From assembly GCA_036276235.1 (NCBI GenBank), contig DATBDZ010000138.1, positions 1 to 27,252 of the forward strand: DNA of 27,252 nucleotides, given 5' to 3'. The notes beneath the pieces are model-generated. The model did no database searches and was not told the DNA's origin. It saw only the letters and a program-made list of their open reading frames with translations. A program made the position numbers and the translations under genes. Every line of letters starts with the position of its first letter. Positions within the stretch are counted from its first letter, which is position 1. This stretch comes from JANWHF01 sp036276235 (GTDB lineage Bacteria; Planctomycetota; Phycisphaerae; Tepidisphaerales; Tepidisphaeraceae). Below are positions 15,048 to 24,576 of the stretch, piece after piece.

Positions 15048-17201
15048 GTGAAATTTTCACAACCGGATTTTGCAACTTTGATTTTGTCCTCATCACGCAA
15101 TGTAAATCGAACTCTGCTCCGCAACCAGCCCCGCACCCCTCGCGATCAAGTGCGCGCGGCGGTGATCGACGTCCTGGAAAATCGCGTGCTGCTCAGCGCC
15201 GGCTTGCTCGATACCAGCTTTGGGTCCGGCGGCACGCTGACGATCGCTCCGCCGGCCGGGACTTTTGTCGGGTCGGATGCGGTGGCGGTGCAGCCGAACG
15301 GGCGCATTCTGCTGTTGGAAGTTTCGGCTCAAGGCGCGGTCGGCTCTGATGCGCCGGTATCGAAGGTGCAGGTTCGCCGGCTGCTGGCCAACGGAGCGAC
15401 GGATACGTCGTTTGGCAGCGGCGGCGTTGCGACGATTCCCGCCATCGTGAGTACTTCTCACTTGGGCCCTAATGGTTTGCTCGTCCAGCCCAACGGGGAC
15501 ATTCTGGTTTCCTCCGGCGTGACGCTCGCGCGGCTCACGCCCGGCGGCGCCCTCGACACCAGCTTTGCCGCGGGAAAAGGTTTTGAGCTGACCGGCGGCG
15601 GGCCGATCGCGCTGCAGAGCAACGGGAAAATCGTGATCATCGGCGGCCGCTTGAACGCCAACGGATCGCGCGACACAACTTACGGCACCAACGGCGTGGT
15701 TGATCTGCAAGCGCCGCCGAACGTTCAGTTCACCAACTACAGCGGATTGGCGCTGGATTCTTCCGGCCGCGCTGTCATTTCCGTTGCCGCGCGGGATTCG
15801 GCGTCGATCGATGCGCCCAGCGAATTTCTGCTGGCGCGGCTGACAACCGCCGGCAAGCTCGATACGACGTTCGGCGTCAATGGTTTCGCCAGCGACGGCG
15901 GACAACAGGACGACCTGGGCGGCGATGATCTGAGTGCCGTCGCGATCGCGCCCAACGGAACGATTTATCTCGCCGCCAACTATGAGCAGGGACAAGGGAC
16001 CGATCTGACATTCCTCTACGGCTTTTCGAGCAAGGGTGTGATGGTCGCCAAAGGCGGTGGGCTTCCCAACGGCGGCACCTTTGACCTGGCCGTGCAGTCG
16101 GATAATAAGCTGATTTCCACCGGCTATTACTTTGGCAGCGGCACCGGCAGCAACACCAACGTGCTCGTCCAGCGCTTCCTGCCCGCCCCAACTTCGGTCC
16201 CGGCCCACGTTTCGTCGCTTCAATACGACACGACATTCAATGGCACGGGCCTGCGGCAATTGGATTACACCTCCAACGGCCTCAATGATCGCGAATCGTT
16301 GGGCGGATATTACGGAGACTACGGCTGGGGCGTCGCGGTGCAGCCGGATGGAAATATCGTTGTCGCCGGCACCACGCTGGAGCAGAGCGAGCAGCCGCCG
16401 ACATTCAAGCTGGTTGTGACTAATGAGTTCACCGTCGCTCGCCTCACCGGAGACGCCTCGGCGTACGCCGCCTTCACGGCGAGCGATCTCACGGTGTCCG
16501 GCACCAATGGCAACGACACGATTAACGTATCGCGCAATGGCTCGAATATCCTCGTGAACATCAACGGGAAATCGTACGGCTCATTTGCCGTCGGATCTTT
16601 CCCGACGAAAACTCCGACCATCCGCGTTCTGGGCCTGGCGGGGAACGACACGATCGCCGTTCACGCCGGCAACATCGCCGCGATTCTTTATGGCGGCGCG
16701 GGCAACGATCTGCTAACCGGCGGCGAAGGACCCAACACGCTCTTCGGCGGCGCGGGCAACGACGATCTTCGCCCCGGCACAGGTCCCTCCAACGACATTT
16801 ACGGCGGCGACACCACCAGCAGCGCGCTGGATGGCCTTGATCTGGTCGATTACTCGCAGCGCACGCACGGCATGGAAATCCATCTCGACGGCCTGCGCGA
16901 CAGCGGCATGTCGGGTGAGCATGACCTGATCAGCCCCAGCATCCAGCGCGTTTATGGATCGCAAGGAAATGACATCATCTTCGGCAATCCCAACGGCGTG
17001 AAGGATGCGCTTTACGGCTTGGGCGGAAATGACGTCATCTACGCCGGCACCGCCCCCAACGCGTTATATGGCGGCACTGGAAACGACATTCTTTTCTCGC
17101 GCGACAACGTCGCGGATTATCTAGACGGCGGCCCGGGAATCGATTCGGCCCATATCGACAAGCTCGATATGACCGTCAGCATCGAACATTTTTTGCCGTG
17201 A
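15048..17201 (+). CDS. LEPR-XLL protein with delta-60 repeats and C-terminal RTX block
   Basis: The product is 717 aa from a GTG at 15048 with GGAGA just upstream. The LEPR-XLL-type box is LENRVLLSAG at 43-52. Delta-60 repeats start at once (LLDTSFGSGG, TDTSFGSGG, LDTSFAAGK, LDTTFGVNG) with QPNGRI/QSNGKI strands between them, over about residues 54-470. A linker domain (LTVSGTNGNDTINVSRNG) precedes an RTX block at about 548-700 with LYGGAGNDLLTGGEGPN and LFGGAGNDDLRPGTG. The conserved box HGMEIHLDGLRDSGMSGEHD and the end DYLDGGPGIDSAHID close it. The RTX block is closest to that of the previous gene (both have LISPxIQR). It lies 23 bases after the previous stop, so the two are probably cotranscribed. 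Likely an extracellular calcium-binding protein. Confidence 0.85.
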   Translation: MKFSQPDFATLILSSSRNVNRTLLRNQPRTPRDQVRAAVIDVLENRVLLSAGLLDTSFGSGGTLTIAPPAGTFVGSDAVAVQPNGRILLLEVSAQGAVGSDAPVSKVQVRRLLANGATDTSFGSGGVATIPAIVSTSHLGPNGLLVQPNGDILVSSGVTLARLTPGGALDTSFAAGKGFELTGGGPIALQSNGKIVIIGGRLNANGSRDTTYGTNGVVDLQAPPNVQFTNYSGLALDSSGRAVISVAARDSASIDAPSEFLLARLTTAGKLDTTFGVNGFASDGGQQDDLGGDDLSAVAIAPNGTIYLAANYEQGQGTDLTFLYGFSSKGVMVAKGGGLPNGGTFDLAVQSDNKLISTGYYFGSGTGSNTNVLVQRFLPAPTSVPAHVSSLQYDTTFNGTGLRQLDYTSNGLNDRESLGGYYGDYGWGVAVQPDGNIVVAGTTLEQSEQPPTFKLVVTNEFTVARLTGDASAYAAFTASDLTVSGTNGNDTINVSRNGSNILVNINGKSYGSFAVGSFPTKTPTIRVLGLAGNDTIAVHAGNIAAILYGGAGNDLLTGGEGPNTLFGGAGNDDLRPGTGPSNDIYGGDTTSSALDGLDLVDYSQRTHGMEIHLDGLRDSGMSGEHDLISPSIQRVYGSQGNDIIFGNPNGVKDALYGLGGNDVIYAGTAPNALYGGTGNDILFSRDNVADYLDGGPGIDSAHIDKLDMTVSIEHFLP

Positions 17202-17340
17202 TGCAGCGGGCGAACTCAGCCGCCGGACCTTCATTTTTGATCTAGACCACTCAACAGAAAGCTGCTACCAACGATGAATTCCAGACAACGCGAACCCCCA
17301 AGGCGGAGAAAGAAAACCCATTTTTACGGGGATCATTCCA

Positions 17341-19353
17341 ATGACATACCGCGCAGTGAATTCGATCCATCGGATCGAGCAGTTGGAATCTCGCATGCTG
17401 CTCAGCACCGGTCCGGTGGACCTGTCATTTGGCAATAACGGCGTTTCACCTCATCCCGCCGACGCGATGGCGGTGCAGAGCGATGGACGCATCGTGATCG
17501 CCAAGGGAAACCTGCTTCAGCGATTGAATGCCAACGGCTCGCTCGACACGACCTTTGGCAACAGGGGCACGGCGCTGATTGATCCGGGCGGCAATTCGCC
17601 GACCGCTACGAGCCTCCTCATTCAGCCCAATGGGCGGATCGTTGTCGGCGGCTCTGTCTCTAAGCCAGGAAGCGGGCTGCAGGGGTTAATCGCGCGCTTC
17701 AACAGCAATGGGACAGCCGACAAAACCTTTGGGACCAACGGAGCTTCCGCCACGCTTTTTCATGGCGATGACTATGTCACCGACATAGCGCCGGGTCCTG
17801 GCGGAACGATTGTCGCGTCTATCGGCGAGCTTATCATCAGCGAACCATCATGGTTCCTCCCGCACCACTTTCTTGAAGCTGCTCGCTTCACCGTCAACGG
17901 AGCGCTCGACAGTTCATTTGGCGTGAAGGGTATTGCGACGATTCCGCTTCCCTATGGCGGATCAACCGAAGCCGTCGCGGTTCAAAGTAATGGGAAGGTC
18001 CTACTTGGCGGCTCATATCAGCAGGACACTGCGCTGGGCCGGCTCAATGCTAACGGAACACCCGACACGGCATTCAATATCAACAAGTTCCCGCTTGATC
18101 CGCCTAACGCGGTGGTCGAGCACTTTTGGCTGATCACTGATCTGGCGTTGCAATCAGACGGGCACATCGTGGCTGCGATCAACAGGTATGATGACGGCGA
18201 ACTTCTAACCAGCGATGGTGTCGAAGTTCAACGCTACACCTCGAATGGGACGTTGACCAATACGTTTGATACGGCCTTTGGCAACGGGCTGCCGGCCTAC
18301 AACCCTCAACCGCGCATCGCTGTGGCGGCTGACGGAAGCGTTGTGCTGGGAACCTTGGCTCTGCCACAAGGCATGCCAAACGGTTACTTTGACGTAACGG
18401 CCTGGCGCCTGAATGCCGACCTGACCCCTGACTACCGCTTTGCCGCGGATGGCCGCGCCGTTGCTCAAAACGTCTCGGCAAATGTCATCATCGCTGATCC
18501 CGAGAATTGGGTCGTGCCTGTCGCGCTCGATGGTTCGGGCCGCATACTCGTCGCCTCGTTGGCGATTGCACGATTCAAAACCGAACCCAACGACAGCGTG
18601 ACGCGCGAAGTGGATGGCGCGCTGAAGGTGATCGGCACGTCTGCCGACGACACAATCACCGTATCGCGCACCGGTGCGAACATCTTCGCCACGATTGACG
18701 GCAAGAACTTCGGACCGTTCGCGGCGTCATCGATCATGCGCATCACGGCGCTTGGCCTCGGCGGAAGCGATGCGATTACCATCAACGCCGGCGCGATCCC
18801 GGCGCTTTTGCGCGGCGGAGCGGGAAATGATTTTCTCGGCGGCGGCCAAGGCCCTAACACGCTGTTCGGCGGCGTGGGTGATGACGTTCTGCGCCCCGGC
18901 ACGGGACCGTCCAACGATGTCTACGGCGGCGATACTCCCGGCGTCTTCTATGCCGGATCGAACGATGGCTTGGATACCGTCGACTACTCGCAACGCACGC
19001 ACGGAATGGAAATCCACCTCGACAGCCTGCGCGACAGCGGAATGTCCGGAGAGCATGATCTGATCGGCGATGACGTCGAGCGCGTCTACGGCTCGCAAGG
19101 GAACGACATCATCTTCGGAAACTTCACGCCGCTTGCGGTGCAATACCGCACGAAGAATGCGCTCTACGGCCTAGGCGGCAATGACTCAATCTACGCCGGC
19201 AACGGCCAGGACGCGCTCTACGGCGGCGATGGAAACGATTCGCTCTTTTCCAGCAACGGCGTCGCCGACTATCTCGACGGCGGGCCCGGTACGGATTCGG
19301 CACATATCGACACCCTCGACACGGCCGTCAGCATCGAATCATTTCTGGCTTAG
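17341..19353 (+). CDS. LEPR-XLL protein with delta-60 repeats and C-terminal RTX block
   Basis: The product is 670 aa from the ATG at 17341. The LEPR-XLL-type box LESRMLLSTG is at 15-24, immediately before the first delta-60 repeat (VDLSFGNNG). About seven delta-60 units follow to residue 395 or so (LDTTFGNRG, ADKTFGTNG, LDSSFGVKG, PDTAFNINK and others). The linker LKVIGTSADDTITVSRTG and an RTX block at about 488-665 finish the protein. The RTX block has the box HGMEIHLDSLRDSGMSGEHD and ends with SIESFLA. Its block reads LIGDDVERVYG and pairs with the next gene rather than the previous ones. The upstream gap of 139 bases is larger than its neighbours' gaps, so it may have its own promoter. 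Only a weak GGGGA-type ribosome site is seen. Confidence 0.85.
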   Translation: MTYRAVNSIHRIEQLESRMLLSTGPVDLSFGNNGVSPHPADAMAVQSDGRIVIAKGNLLQRLNANGSLDTTFGNRGTALIDPGGNSPTATSLLIQPNGRIVVGGSVSKPGSGLQGLIARFNSNGTADKTFGTNGASATLFHGDDYVTDIAPGPGGTIVASIGELIISEPSWFLPHHFLEAARFTVNGALDSSFGVKGIATIPLPYGGSTEAVAVQSNGKVLLGGSYQQDTALGRLNANGTPDTAFNINKFPLDPPNAVVEHFWLITDLALQSDGHIVAAINRYDDGELLTSDGVEVQRYTSNGTLTNTFDTAFGNGLPAYNPQPRIAVAADGSVVLGTLALPQGMPNGYFDVTAWRLNADLTPDYRFAADGRAVAQNVSANVIIADPENWVVPVALDGSGRILVASLAIARFKTEPNDSVTREVDGALKVIGTSADDTITVSRTGANIFATIDGKNFGPFAASSIMRITALGLGGSDAITINAGAIPALLRGGAGNDFLGGGQGPNTLFGGVGDDVLRPGTGPSNDVYGGDTPGVFYAGSNDGLDTVDYSQRTHGMEIHLDSLRDSGMSGEHDLIGDDVERVYGSQGNDIIFGNFTPLAVQYRTKNALYGLGGNDSIYAGNGQDALYGGDGNDSLFSSNGVADYLDGGPGTDSAHIDTLDTAVSIESFLA

Positions 19354-19365
19354 GAGGAAACCAAG

Positions 19366-22300
19366 GTGAACGCTCGCAAACATTCAAGTCGTGGAAAGAT
19401 CGCCAGGGCAATCGAGGCGCTCGAAGGGCGCATGCTGCTTTCGATCACGCTGGATCCCAATTTCGGCAGCGGCGGAATCGTTGCGCCAAACGAAGGTAGC
19501 AACGCCCAGGTTACGTTGGCTTTGCCGGGGAACAAAACGCTGGTCGTGGGCGGCGATTTTCTCGAGCGATATAACGCAAACGGCTCGCACGACGCGACGT
19601 TCGGCCGCAATGGCGTCGTGAACATGAACGATTCGTACTTTTTCCAGAAGGCAGCGAATGCGGCGCTGGCGCCGGGCGGGAAGATCGTCGTGCTGCTCAA
19701 TGTCGAGGATAGCTTCGATGGGCAGAGTGATGTCATCTACCGCTTCAACGGCGATGGATCGCTCGACACGACGTTTGCCGCATACGGCATTGTATTAGCC
19801 AACACCTGGAATGCCGCCCTTGCCGTGCAGAGCAATGGGGAGGTGATCTTTGCGGGCAGCACCGGCGTCACACGCTACCGGTCCAATGGCACAATCGATA
19901 CAGCGTTTGGCAGCAGCGGCACGACACACCTGGATATGGATGTGAATGCGATCGCCTTGCGGCCCGATGGCCGCATCCTCGTCGGTGGCGCGAACTCAAG
20001 CCACGGGTACTCGGTCCTGCAGCTCAATTCATCGGGCCAACTCGATCCGAATTTCGCGGCGTTCGGCGCGGTTAACCAACTGGCTATTTTGCCTAACGGA
20101 GAGGTTCTGGCCGCCAACGAAAATAAATTGACGCTTTGCACCACGACGGGCGCGCTGGATCAGTCCTTCGGAAATCACGGAACGTTGATCGCGCCGAACA
20201 CGATCGCGAGCCTGCAGCCGCTGAGCAGTGGGAAGATCCTGGTGATGACCGCCAACGGGATCATCAACAACGACATTAGCCCCAACGGTTCGCCGCGCCT
20301 GACTCGCTATACGGCGATGGGCGGGCTCGATAGCTCGTTCGGCACGGGCGGCACAGTGAAAATCACGCCCATCGGTTCGCAAGCGGGTGCATGGCTCAGG
20401 CCTTGCGGATTGATCCTGCAAAACGGCGGCATCGTCGTCGCCGCCACGCGGACGTTCAATGGCAACAATCCCGCGCCGGTCCTCTATCGCTACACAATCA
20501 ATGGCGCGGTGGATTCGAGCTTTGGGACGGGCGGTCAGGCGGCTCCCGCGACGCCGGCGGTGTTCGGCGAGTTTGTGGATGATGTGGTTCTGGGCGATGG
20601 AGATATTCTCGCCGCCGGTGATGTGCTGGACTCCAGCGGTCAGCAGGCGCTTTATCTGGCGCGCTATCTGCCGACTGGCGCATTTGACACATCATTTGGC
20701 ACGAACGGCCGCGTGATCAGCCACGTCGGCGGATTTAATCTGGCAACACAGATCGCGCTCGAGCCGGATGGCAGCTTCGTCGTTCGCGCCACGACCGGCG
20801 CCGTGGGTGAAGAAAATGACCTGCCCGCGCAGCCGACCGGCATCGTGCGCTTCACATCCTCGGGCGGCCTCTTCACCTCATTTGGCACAGGTGGGATCAT
20901 CCATGTGCCCAACAATGTGACACGCTTTGCCCTGCTGCCGGATGGCAAGATTGTGACCCTCGGATCAAACACGGTGTCGCCCGATCAGGGCAAAACTTTC
21001 GCCGCCCCGGAAATTCGCCGGTATAAGCCCAACGGCACGCTCGATTCTACGTTTGGCGTCGGCGGGCGCGTCACCAGCTTCCCGAGCGGCGGTGCGATTG
21101 TTGCATTTCAACTGAAGGACATCGCCCTCCAGGGAACCAAAATTATCGTTGTCGGCGACGGAGGGAATTCCGAGCCGGGCAGCAGCATCGCCGTGGAGCG
21201 CTTGACCTCCGGCGGCACGATCGATCCCAGCTTTGGAGTCAATGGATTTAACCTCTTCCCAGTGGACCAGGACGAGATCTACACCCTGCGCGCGGCGGTT
21301 GCCGCCGATGGATCGATTGATGTGACCGGCGACGACGACGGCGCTCCGGACGTGATAACGGCAATAATCAGCGCCGACGGTACTGGCGCCGCGCCGTATG
21401 ACAACCGCACCGGCTCGGCAGGCGGCGTCGCTGCCCGCAATAACGGTCAAATTCTGATTGCATACAGCCCCTATCAGTCTGCGGTACACAATACTGGCAC
21501 CGTCGTCGAAGACCTGAATGACGATATCCCAGAACTGCAAGTATCGGCCGAAGTTTTTGACGTTTATCCGAAGTCGATGGCATTGGCTCCCGACGGCAGT
21601 GCGGTGGTCGCAGGCATCCGCGCCGGCCGGCCGGTGCTGCTGCGGTTTCGCGTGAGCGACGTGGCGACGCTCAGCTATAGTTCGGTGTCCGCCACCGATG
21701 GAAACGACACGATTACCGTCACGCAATCCGGCGCCGCTGTCACCGTCGTTGTCAACGGCCAGAACCTGGGTGGGTTCACCACCTATCCCGGCCGCTCTTT
21801 TAGTGTCTACGGCCTTGACGGCAACGACACCATTACGATCAACACAACCACGCAGCATGTCGCGGTATTCGGCGGCAACGGCAACGACACGCTCCGCAGC
21901 ATCAACGGAAATAATTCGCTCGACGGCGGCGGCGGCAACGACGCGCTAACGGGTGGAACCGGCGCCAACACGCTCATGGGCGGCGCCGGCGATGACCTGC
22001 TTCGCCCCGGAACCGGCCCCACCAACGATATCTTCGGCGGCACGGGCCTGGACGCCGTCGATTACTCCCAGCGCACGCACGGAATGGAGATTCATCTTGA
22101 CGGCCTGCGCGACAGCGGAATGTCCGGCGAGCACGACCTCATCGGCACGGATGTCGAACGCGTCTATGGCTCGCAAGGAAATGACACGATCTTCGGCAAC
22201 TTCAACAATATCAAAAACGCCCTCTACGGCCTGGGCGGAAATGACACGATCTACGCCGGCAACGGCTCTGATGCCATATACGGCGGCGATGGAAACGATT

Positions 22301-22413
22301 CGCTCTTCGCCCGCAACAGCGTCGCCGACTATCTCGATGGCGGCGCGGGCTTTGATACGGCGCATATCGACACGCTCGACAAGACCGTGAGCATTGAGTC
22401 GTTTTTGGCGTAG
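19366..22413 (+). CDS. LEPR-XLL protein with about twelve delta-60 repeats and C-terminal RTX block
   Basis: The product is 1015 aa from a GTG at 19366 with a perfect AGGAGG site overlapping the stop of the previous gene (gap 12 bases), so the two are very likely coupled. The LEPR-XLL-type box LEGRMLLS is at 19-26. About twelve delta-60 units follow to roughly residue 770, among them LDPNFGSGG, LDTTFAAYG, LDQSFGNHG, LDSSFGTGG, LDSTFGVGG and IDPSFGVNG. These could form one or two beta-propeller-like domains. The linker VSATDGNDTITVTQSG precedes an RTX block at about 833-1010 with the box HGMEIHLDGLRDSGMSGEHD and the end SIESFLA. It is the last gene of the cluster; dispersed hairpin repeats follow. 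Confidence 0.85.
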   Translation: MNARKHSSRGKIARAIEALEGRMLLSITLDPNFGSGGIVAPNEGSNAQVTLALPGNKTLVVGGDFLERYNANGSHDATFGRNGVVNMNDSYFFQKAANAALAPGGKIVVLLNVEDSFDGQSDVIYRFNGDGSLDTTFAAYGIVLANTWNAALAVQSNGEVIFAGSTGVTRYRSNGTIDTAFGSSGTTHLDMDVNAIALRPDGRILVGGANSSHGYSVLQLNSSGQLDPNFAAFGAVNQLAILPNGEVLAANENKLTLCTTTGALDQSFGNHGTLIAPNTIASLQPLSSGKILVMTANGIINNDISPNGSPRLTRYTAMGGLDSSFGTGGTVKITPIGSQAGAWLRPCGLILQNGGIVVAATRTFNGNNPAPVLYRYTINGAVDSSFGTGGQAAPATPAVFGEFVDDVVLGDGDILAAGDVLDSSGQQALYLARYLPTGAFDTSFGTNGRVISHVGGFNLATQIALEPDGSFVVRATTGAVGEENDLPAQPTGIVRFTSSGGLFTSFGTGGIIHVPNNVTRFALLPDGKIVTLGSNTVSPDQGKTFAAPEIRRYKPNGTLDSTFGVGGRVTSFPSGGAIVAFQLKDIALQGTKIIVVGDGGNSEPGSSIAVERLTSGGTIDPSFGVNGFNLFPVDQDEIYTLRAAVAADGSIDVTGDDDGAPDVITAIISADGTGAAPYDNRTGSAGGVAARNNGQILIAYSPYQSAVHNTGTVVEDLNDDIPELQVSAEVFDVYPKSMALAPDGSAVVAGIRAGRPVLLRFRVSDVATLSYSSVSATDGNDTITVTQSGAAVTVVVNGQNLGGFTTYPGRSFSVYGLDGNDTITINTTTQHVAVFGGNGNDTLRSINGNNSLDGGGGNDALTGGTGANTLMGGAGDDLLRPGTGPTNDIFGGTGLDAVDYSQRTHGMEIHLDGLRDSGMSGEHDLIGTDVERVYGSQGNDTIFGNFNNIKNALYGLGGNDTIYAGNGSDAIYGGDGNDSLFARNSVADYLDGGAGFDTAHIDTLDKTVSIESFLA

Positions 22414-22509
22414 CTCGAAGGAAAGATTCACACGGAGGCGAAGCTCGAAAACCGCATCCCCGAAATCCGAATCAAATCCGAATGACCAAATGCCTGAATT
22501 CCGAAATGG

Positions 22510-22578
22510 GATGTCACGCGAAGCGACGAGGAAACGAACGGAAAACGCAGAATCTCCTTCGCCGCTTCGCGTGACATC
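22510..22578. repeat. Inverted repeat, 16-bp perfect arms
   Basis: The arms gatgtcacgcgaagcg (22510-22525) and its reverse complement (22563-22578) flank 37 bases. Outside them ccgaaatccgaat-type sequence on the left faces cggatttcggattt on the right, so the inverted arrangement extends further with gaps. Confidence 0.8.
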
Positions 22579-22641
22579 TCATTCCGTCCTTCGGATTTCG
22601 GATTTGAATCTGCTCTGCTGAAATCCCTCCCGGCTTCTGCC

Positions 22642-22710
22642 GTAGGGTGCGCTTTAGCGCACGCGGAAGCTGCTCGTCGCTCGAACCGCGTGTGCTGAAG
22701 CACACCCTAC
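22642..22710. repeat. Paired hairpins forming a larger inverted repeat
   Basis: The two 25-base arms (22642-22666 and 22686-22710) are reverse complements except at three positions. Each arm also contains its own small hairpin: tgcgc-ttta-gcgca on the left and tgtgc-tgaa-gcaca on the right. Two of the three differences are compensatory within each small stem. Confidence 0.8.
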
Positions 22711-22802
22711 GAAGCTTCGCCTGACATCTCATGTCGTCATTCGGATTTGATTCGGATGTCGGGATTCGGGTTTCGGAATTTGAGCGTCTCCGTGAAGAAA
22801 TC

Positions 22803-24515
22803 TCAATGCGCTGCAGCCGCCAGATTTCTCTTCTCAAACTCGCTGCACCATCCCTGCAATTGCAGGTCCTTGAAGATCTTGGACATCACACGCCGAAGCA
22901 GCCCTTTAAGGCTCGCGTTGTCCAGGTGCATGAGGGAGCGGATGGCTTCTTCCTTGTAGGCTTCGTAGAGCGACTCGCAGCGCTCGTCGGCTCGTGCTTT
23001 GGAGATGAGCTGGCGGATGCGTTCTGTTGATTCGGATGATGAGCTAATTTTGCGGGCCCAGACGGCTTCGAGGAATTCGCCGTCCGTGCCTTTGGTCCGC
23101 TCGTTGGCGACGGCCAACAGCAATGACGGGCGAAGGGCGGCGACGTCATCGGGGGCGTGGCCGCCGACGGCGAGGTCTTCGAGGTCATCGCGAATTTGAT
23201 ACGCGATGCCCAGTGCCTCGCTGTATTGGCTCAGGATATCGTGCACGTCGCTCTCGGCGCCGGCGAAAAGGGCGCCCAGTCGCAGTGCGACTTCGAAGGC
23301 GGGCGCGGTCTTTTTGCGGAAGATATCGAGCACTTCCAGCGACGACAGCGGGCGCGGCTCGCGCGCCCAAACCAGCTCGGCCCCTTGGCCGACGCTTAGC
23401 GTGCGATGGCCAATGGCCGCCACGTGCAGCATCTGGGCCATGGCGGCCGGGTCGGCCTCGCACTCGGCGATCAGCCTGTATCCTTCGCCCAGCAGAAAAT
23501 CGCCGACGTTGAGCGCGACGGGGATGCCGTGCTGCGCATGCAGCGTCGGCTCGCCATACCGGGTGGCGTCGGCGTCTTCGATGTCGTCGTGAATCAGCGA
23601 CGCCTTATGGAAGCACTCAACCGCGATCGCGAGCTTCTTCAGGCCATCGGGGACGGGCGCTTCAGTGTTGCCGCTGAGGGCTTTGAAGGCGCAGACCGTG
23701 AGGAATGGCCGCCAGCGTTTGCCGGATTTGGCGAGCCATTCGCGGCCGATTTCATCGGTGCGGCCCTGCGAGGGTCCGAGCAACGCCGCCAGATTTTCGA
23801 GCTTGAACCAGGACTCGACTTCCTCGCGTGCGGCATCCAGATCAAGCCGATGCGTGCGATCGTCGCTGGTCAGATGAATGATCTCCCATATCCATTCCAT
23901 ATCGACATTGGTGTCGGCGCAGTCATCCTGCAACAGCGGGATTGCGATCCCGGGAATGGCGGCCGCCTCCATCTGCGGGAAAGCCTTTTCGAGAACCGAA
24001 AGGCAACTGATGCCGACGATCGCCTCGATCTTGCCGGTCTGGATGATCGACATGACGATCGCCGACCCCTCGGCGCAGAGGACGGCATACCCGAGCCGCT
24101 CGGCTTCGTCCTGTAAATCCTGGATCGAGCAGAGCCCGCATTTCTTGCAGAGCAATCCGAATTCATCGAAAGGCGCCGGGCATTTATCTTCAACGCGCAG
24201 GCATTTGGGCATAAGCAGCAAACGCCGTTCGTACGGGATAGCCGCCAGTTGATCGCGCCACGCTTCGTTATTCACCAGCACGCCGATGTAATCGCGATAT
24301 TTTTCGTCGCATCCGGTTCGTCGAATGACCTCATCCGCATGCTGCTTCAATTCCGGCACAGGCATCGGCGGCACCGGTTTCACGTCCGCCACATAGCGCT
24401 TGATCGCCAATGCCAGCGCATCGCGCTCGGCGCGCGTCTGCGGAATATTTTCCTGCGGCTTGCGCATCCGCTGCAACGGCACCGGCTTGGGAAGCGTCAT
24501 GAGGGGAACTTGCAT
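22803..24515 (-). CDS. DUF116-polyprenyl synthase fusion protein
   Basis: The product is 570 aa from the ATG at 24515, which has GGAG upstream; an in-frame start at 24611 would add residues translated from a repeat. The N-terminal half (about 70-215) matches DUF116, with MPKCLRV at 101-107, further cysteines at 112, 123, 126 and 129 (CKKCGLC), and others at 171 and 199. These suggest a metal or Fe-S site. The C-terminal half is an E-type polyprenyl diphosphate synthase. It has GKRWRP at about 265-270 for isopentenyl diphosphate, first Asp-rich motif DDIED at 310-314, and second motif DDLED at 443-447. Both are complete, so it should be catalytically active; chain length cannot be read. It is the last gene of a minus-strand operon with Fe-S and radical SAM proteins. 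Confidence 0.87.
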   Translation of the reverse strand: MQVPLMTLPKPVPLQRMRKPQENIPQTRAERDALALAIKRYVADVKPVPPMPVPELKQHADEVIRRTGCDEKYRDYIGVLVNNEAWRDQLAAIPYERRLLLMPKCLRVEDKCPAPFDEFGLLCKKCGLCSIQDLQDEAERLGYAVLCAEGSAIVMSIIQTGKIEAIVGISCLSVLEKAFPQMEAAAIPGIAIPLLQDDCADTNVDMEWIWEIIHLTSDDRTHRLDLDAAREEVESWFKLENLAALLGPSQGRTDEIGREWLAKSGKRWRPFLTVCAFKALSGNTEAPVPDGLKKLAIAVECFHKASLIHDDIEDADATRYGEPTLHAQHGIPVALNVGDFLLGEGYRLIAECEADPAAMAQMLHVAAIGHRTLSVGQGAELVWAREPRPLSSLEVLDIFRKKTAPAFEVALRLGALFAGAESDVHDILSQYSEALGIAYQIRDDLEDLAVGGHAPDDVAALRPSLLLAVANERTKGTDGEFLEAVWARKISSSSESTERIRQLISKARADERCESLYEAYKEEAIRSLMHLDNASLKGLLRRVMSKIFKDLQLQGWCSEFEKRNLAAAAH

Positions 24516-24576
24516 CTTCAGAACTCCATCGAAATCACGAAACATTCTACCGGATAGCCGCAATGATGGGCATTTG

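Larger units (their letters stand above)
22414..22802. other. Convergent intergenic region filled with dispersed hairpin repeats
   Basis: This stretch of 389 bases separates two convergent units. It holds a 16-bp inverted repeat (22510-22525 with 22563-22578), a nested double hairpin (22642-22666 with 22686-22710), and related fragments rich in tccgaat/attcgga. A third partial copy of the tgacatctcat...cattcggattt motif is at about 22720-22750. The frames that stay open across it are translations of repeat DNA, and I do not call a gene. The hairpins may serve as a two-way terminator. Confidence 0.6.

Noticed and set aside
22428..22837. Several open frames in the region after the last RTX gene
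   Set aside because: They translate dispersed inverted repeats, giving SESNPND-like and IPTSE-like strings. They have no start signals or domains.
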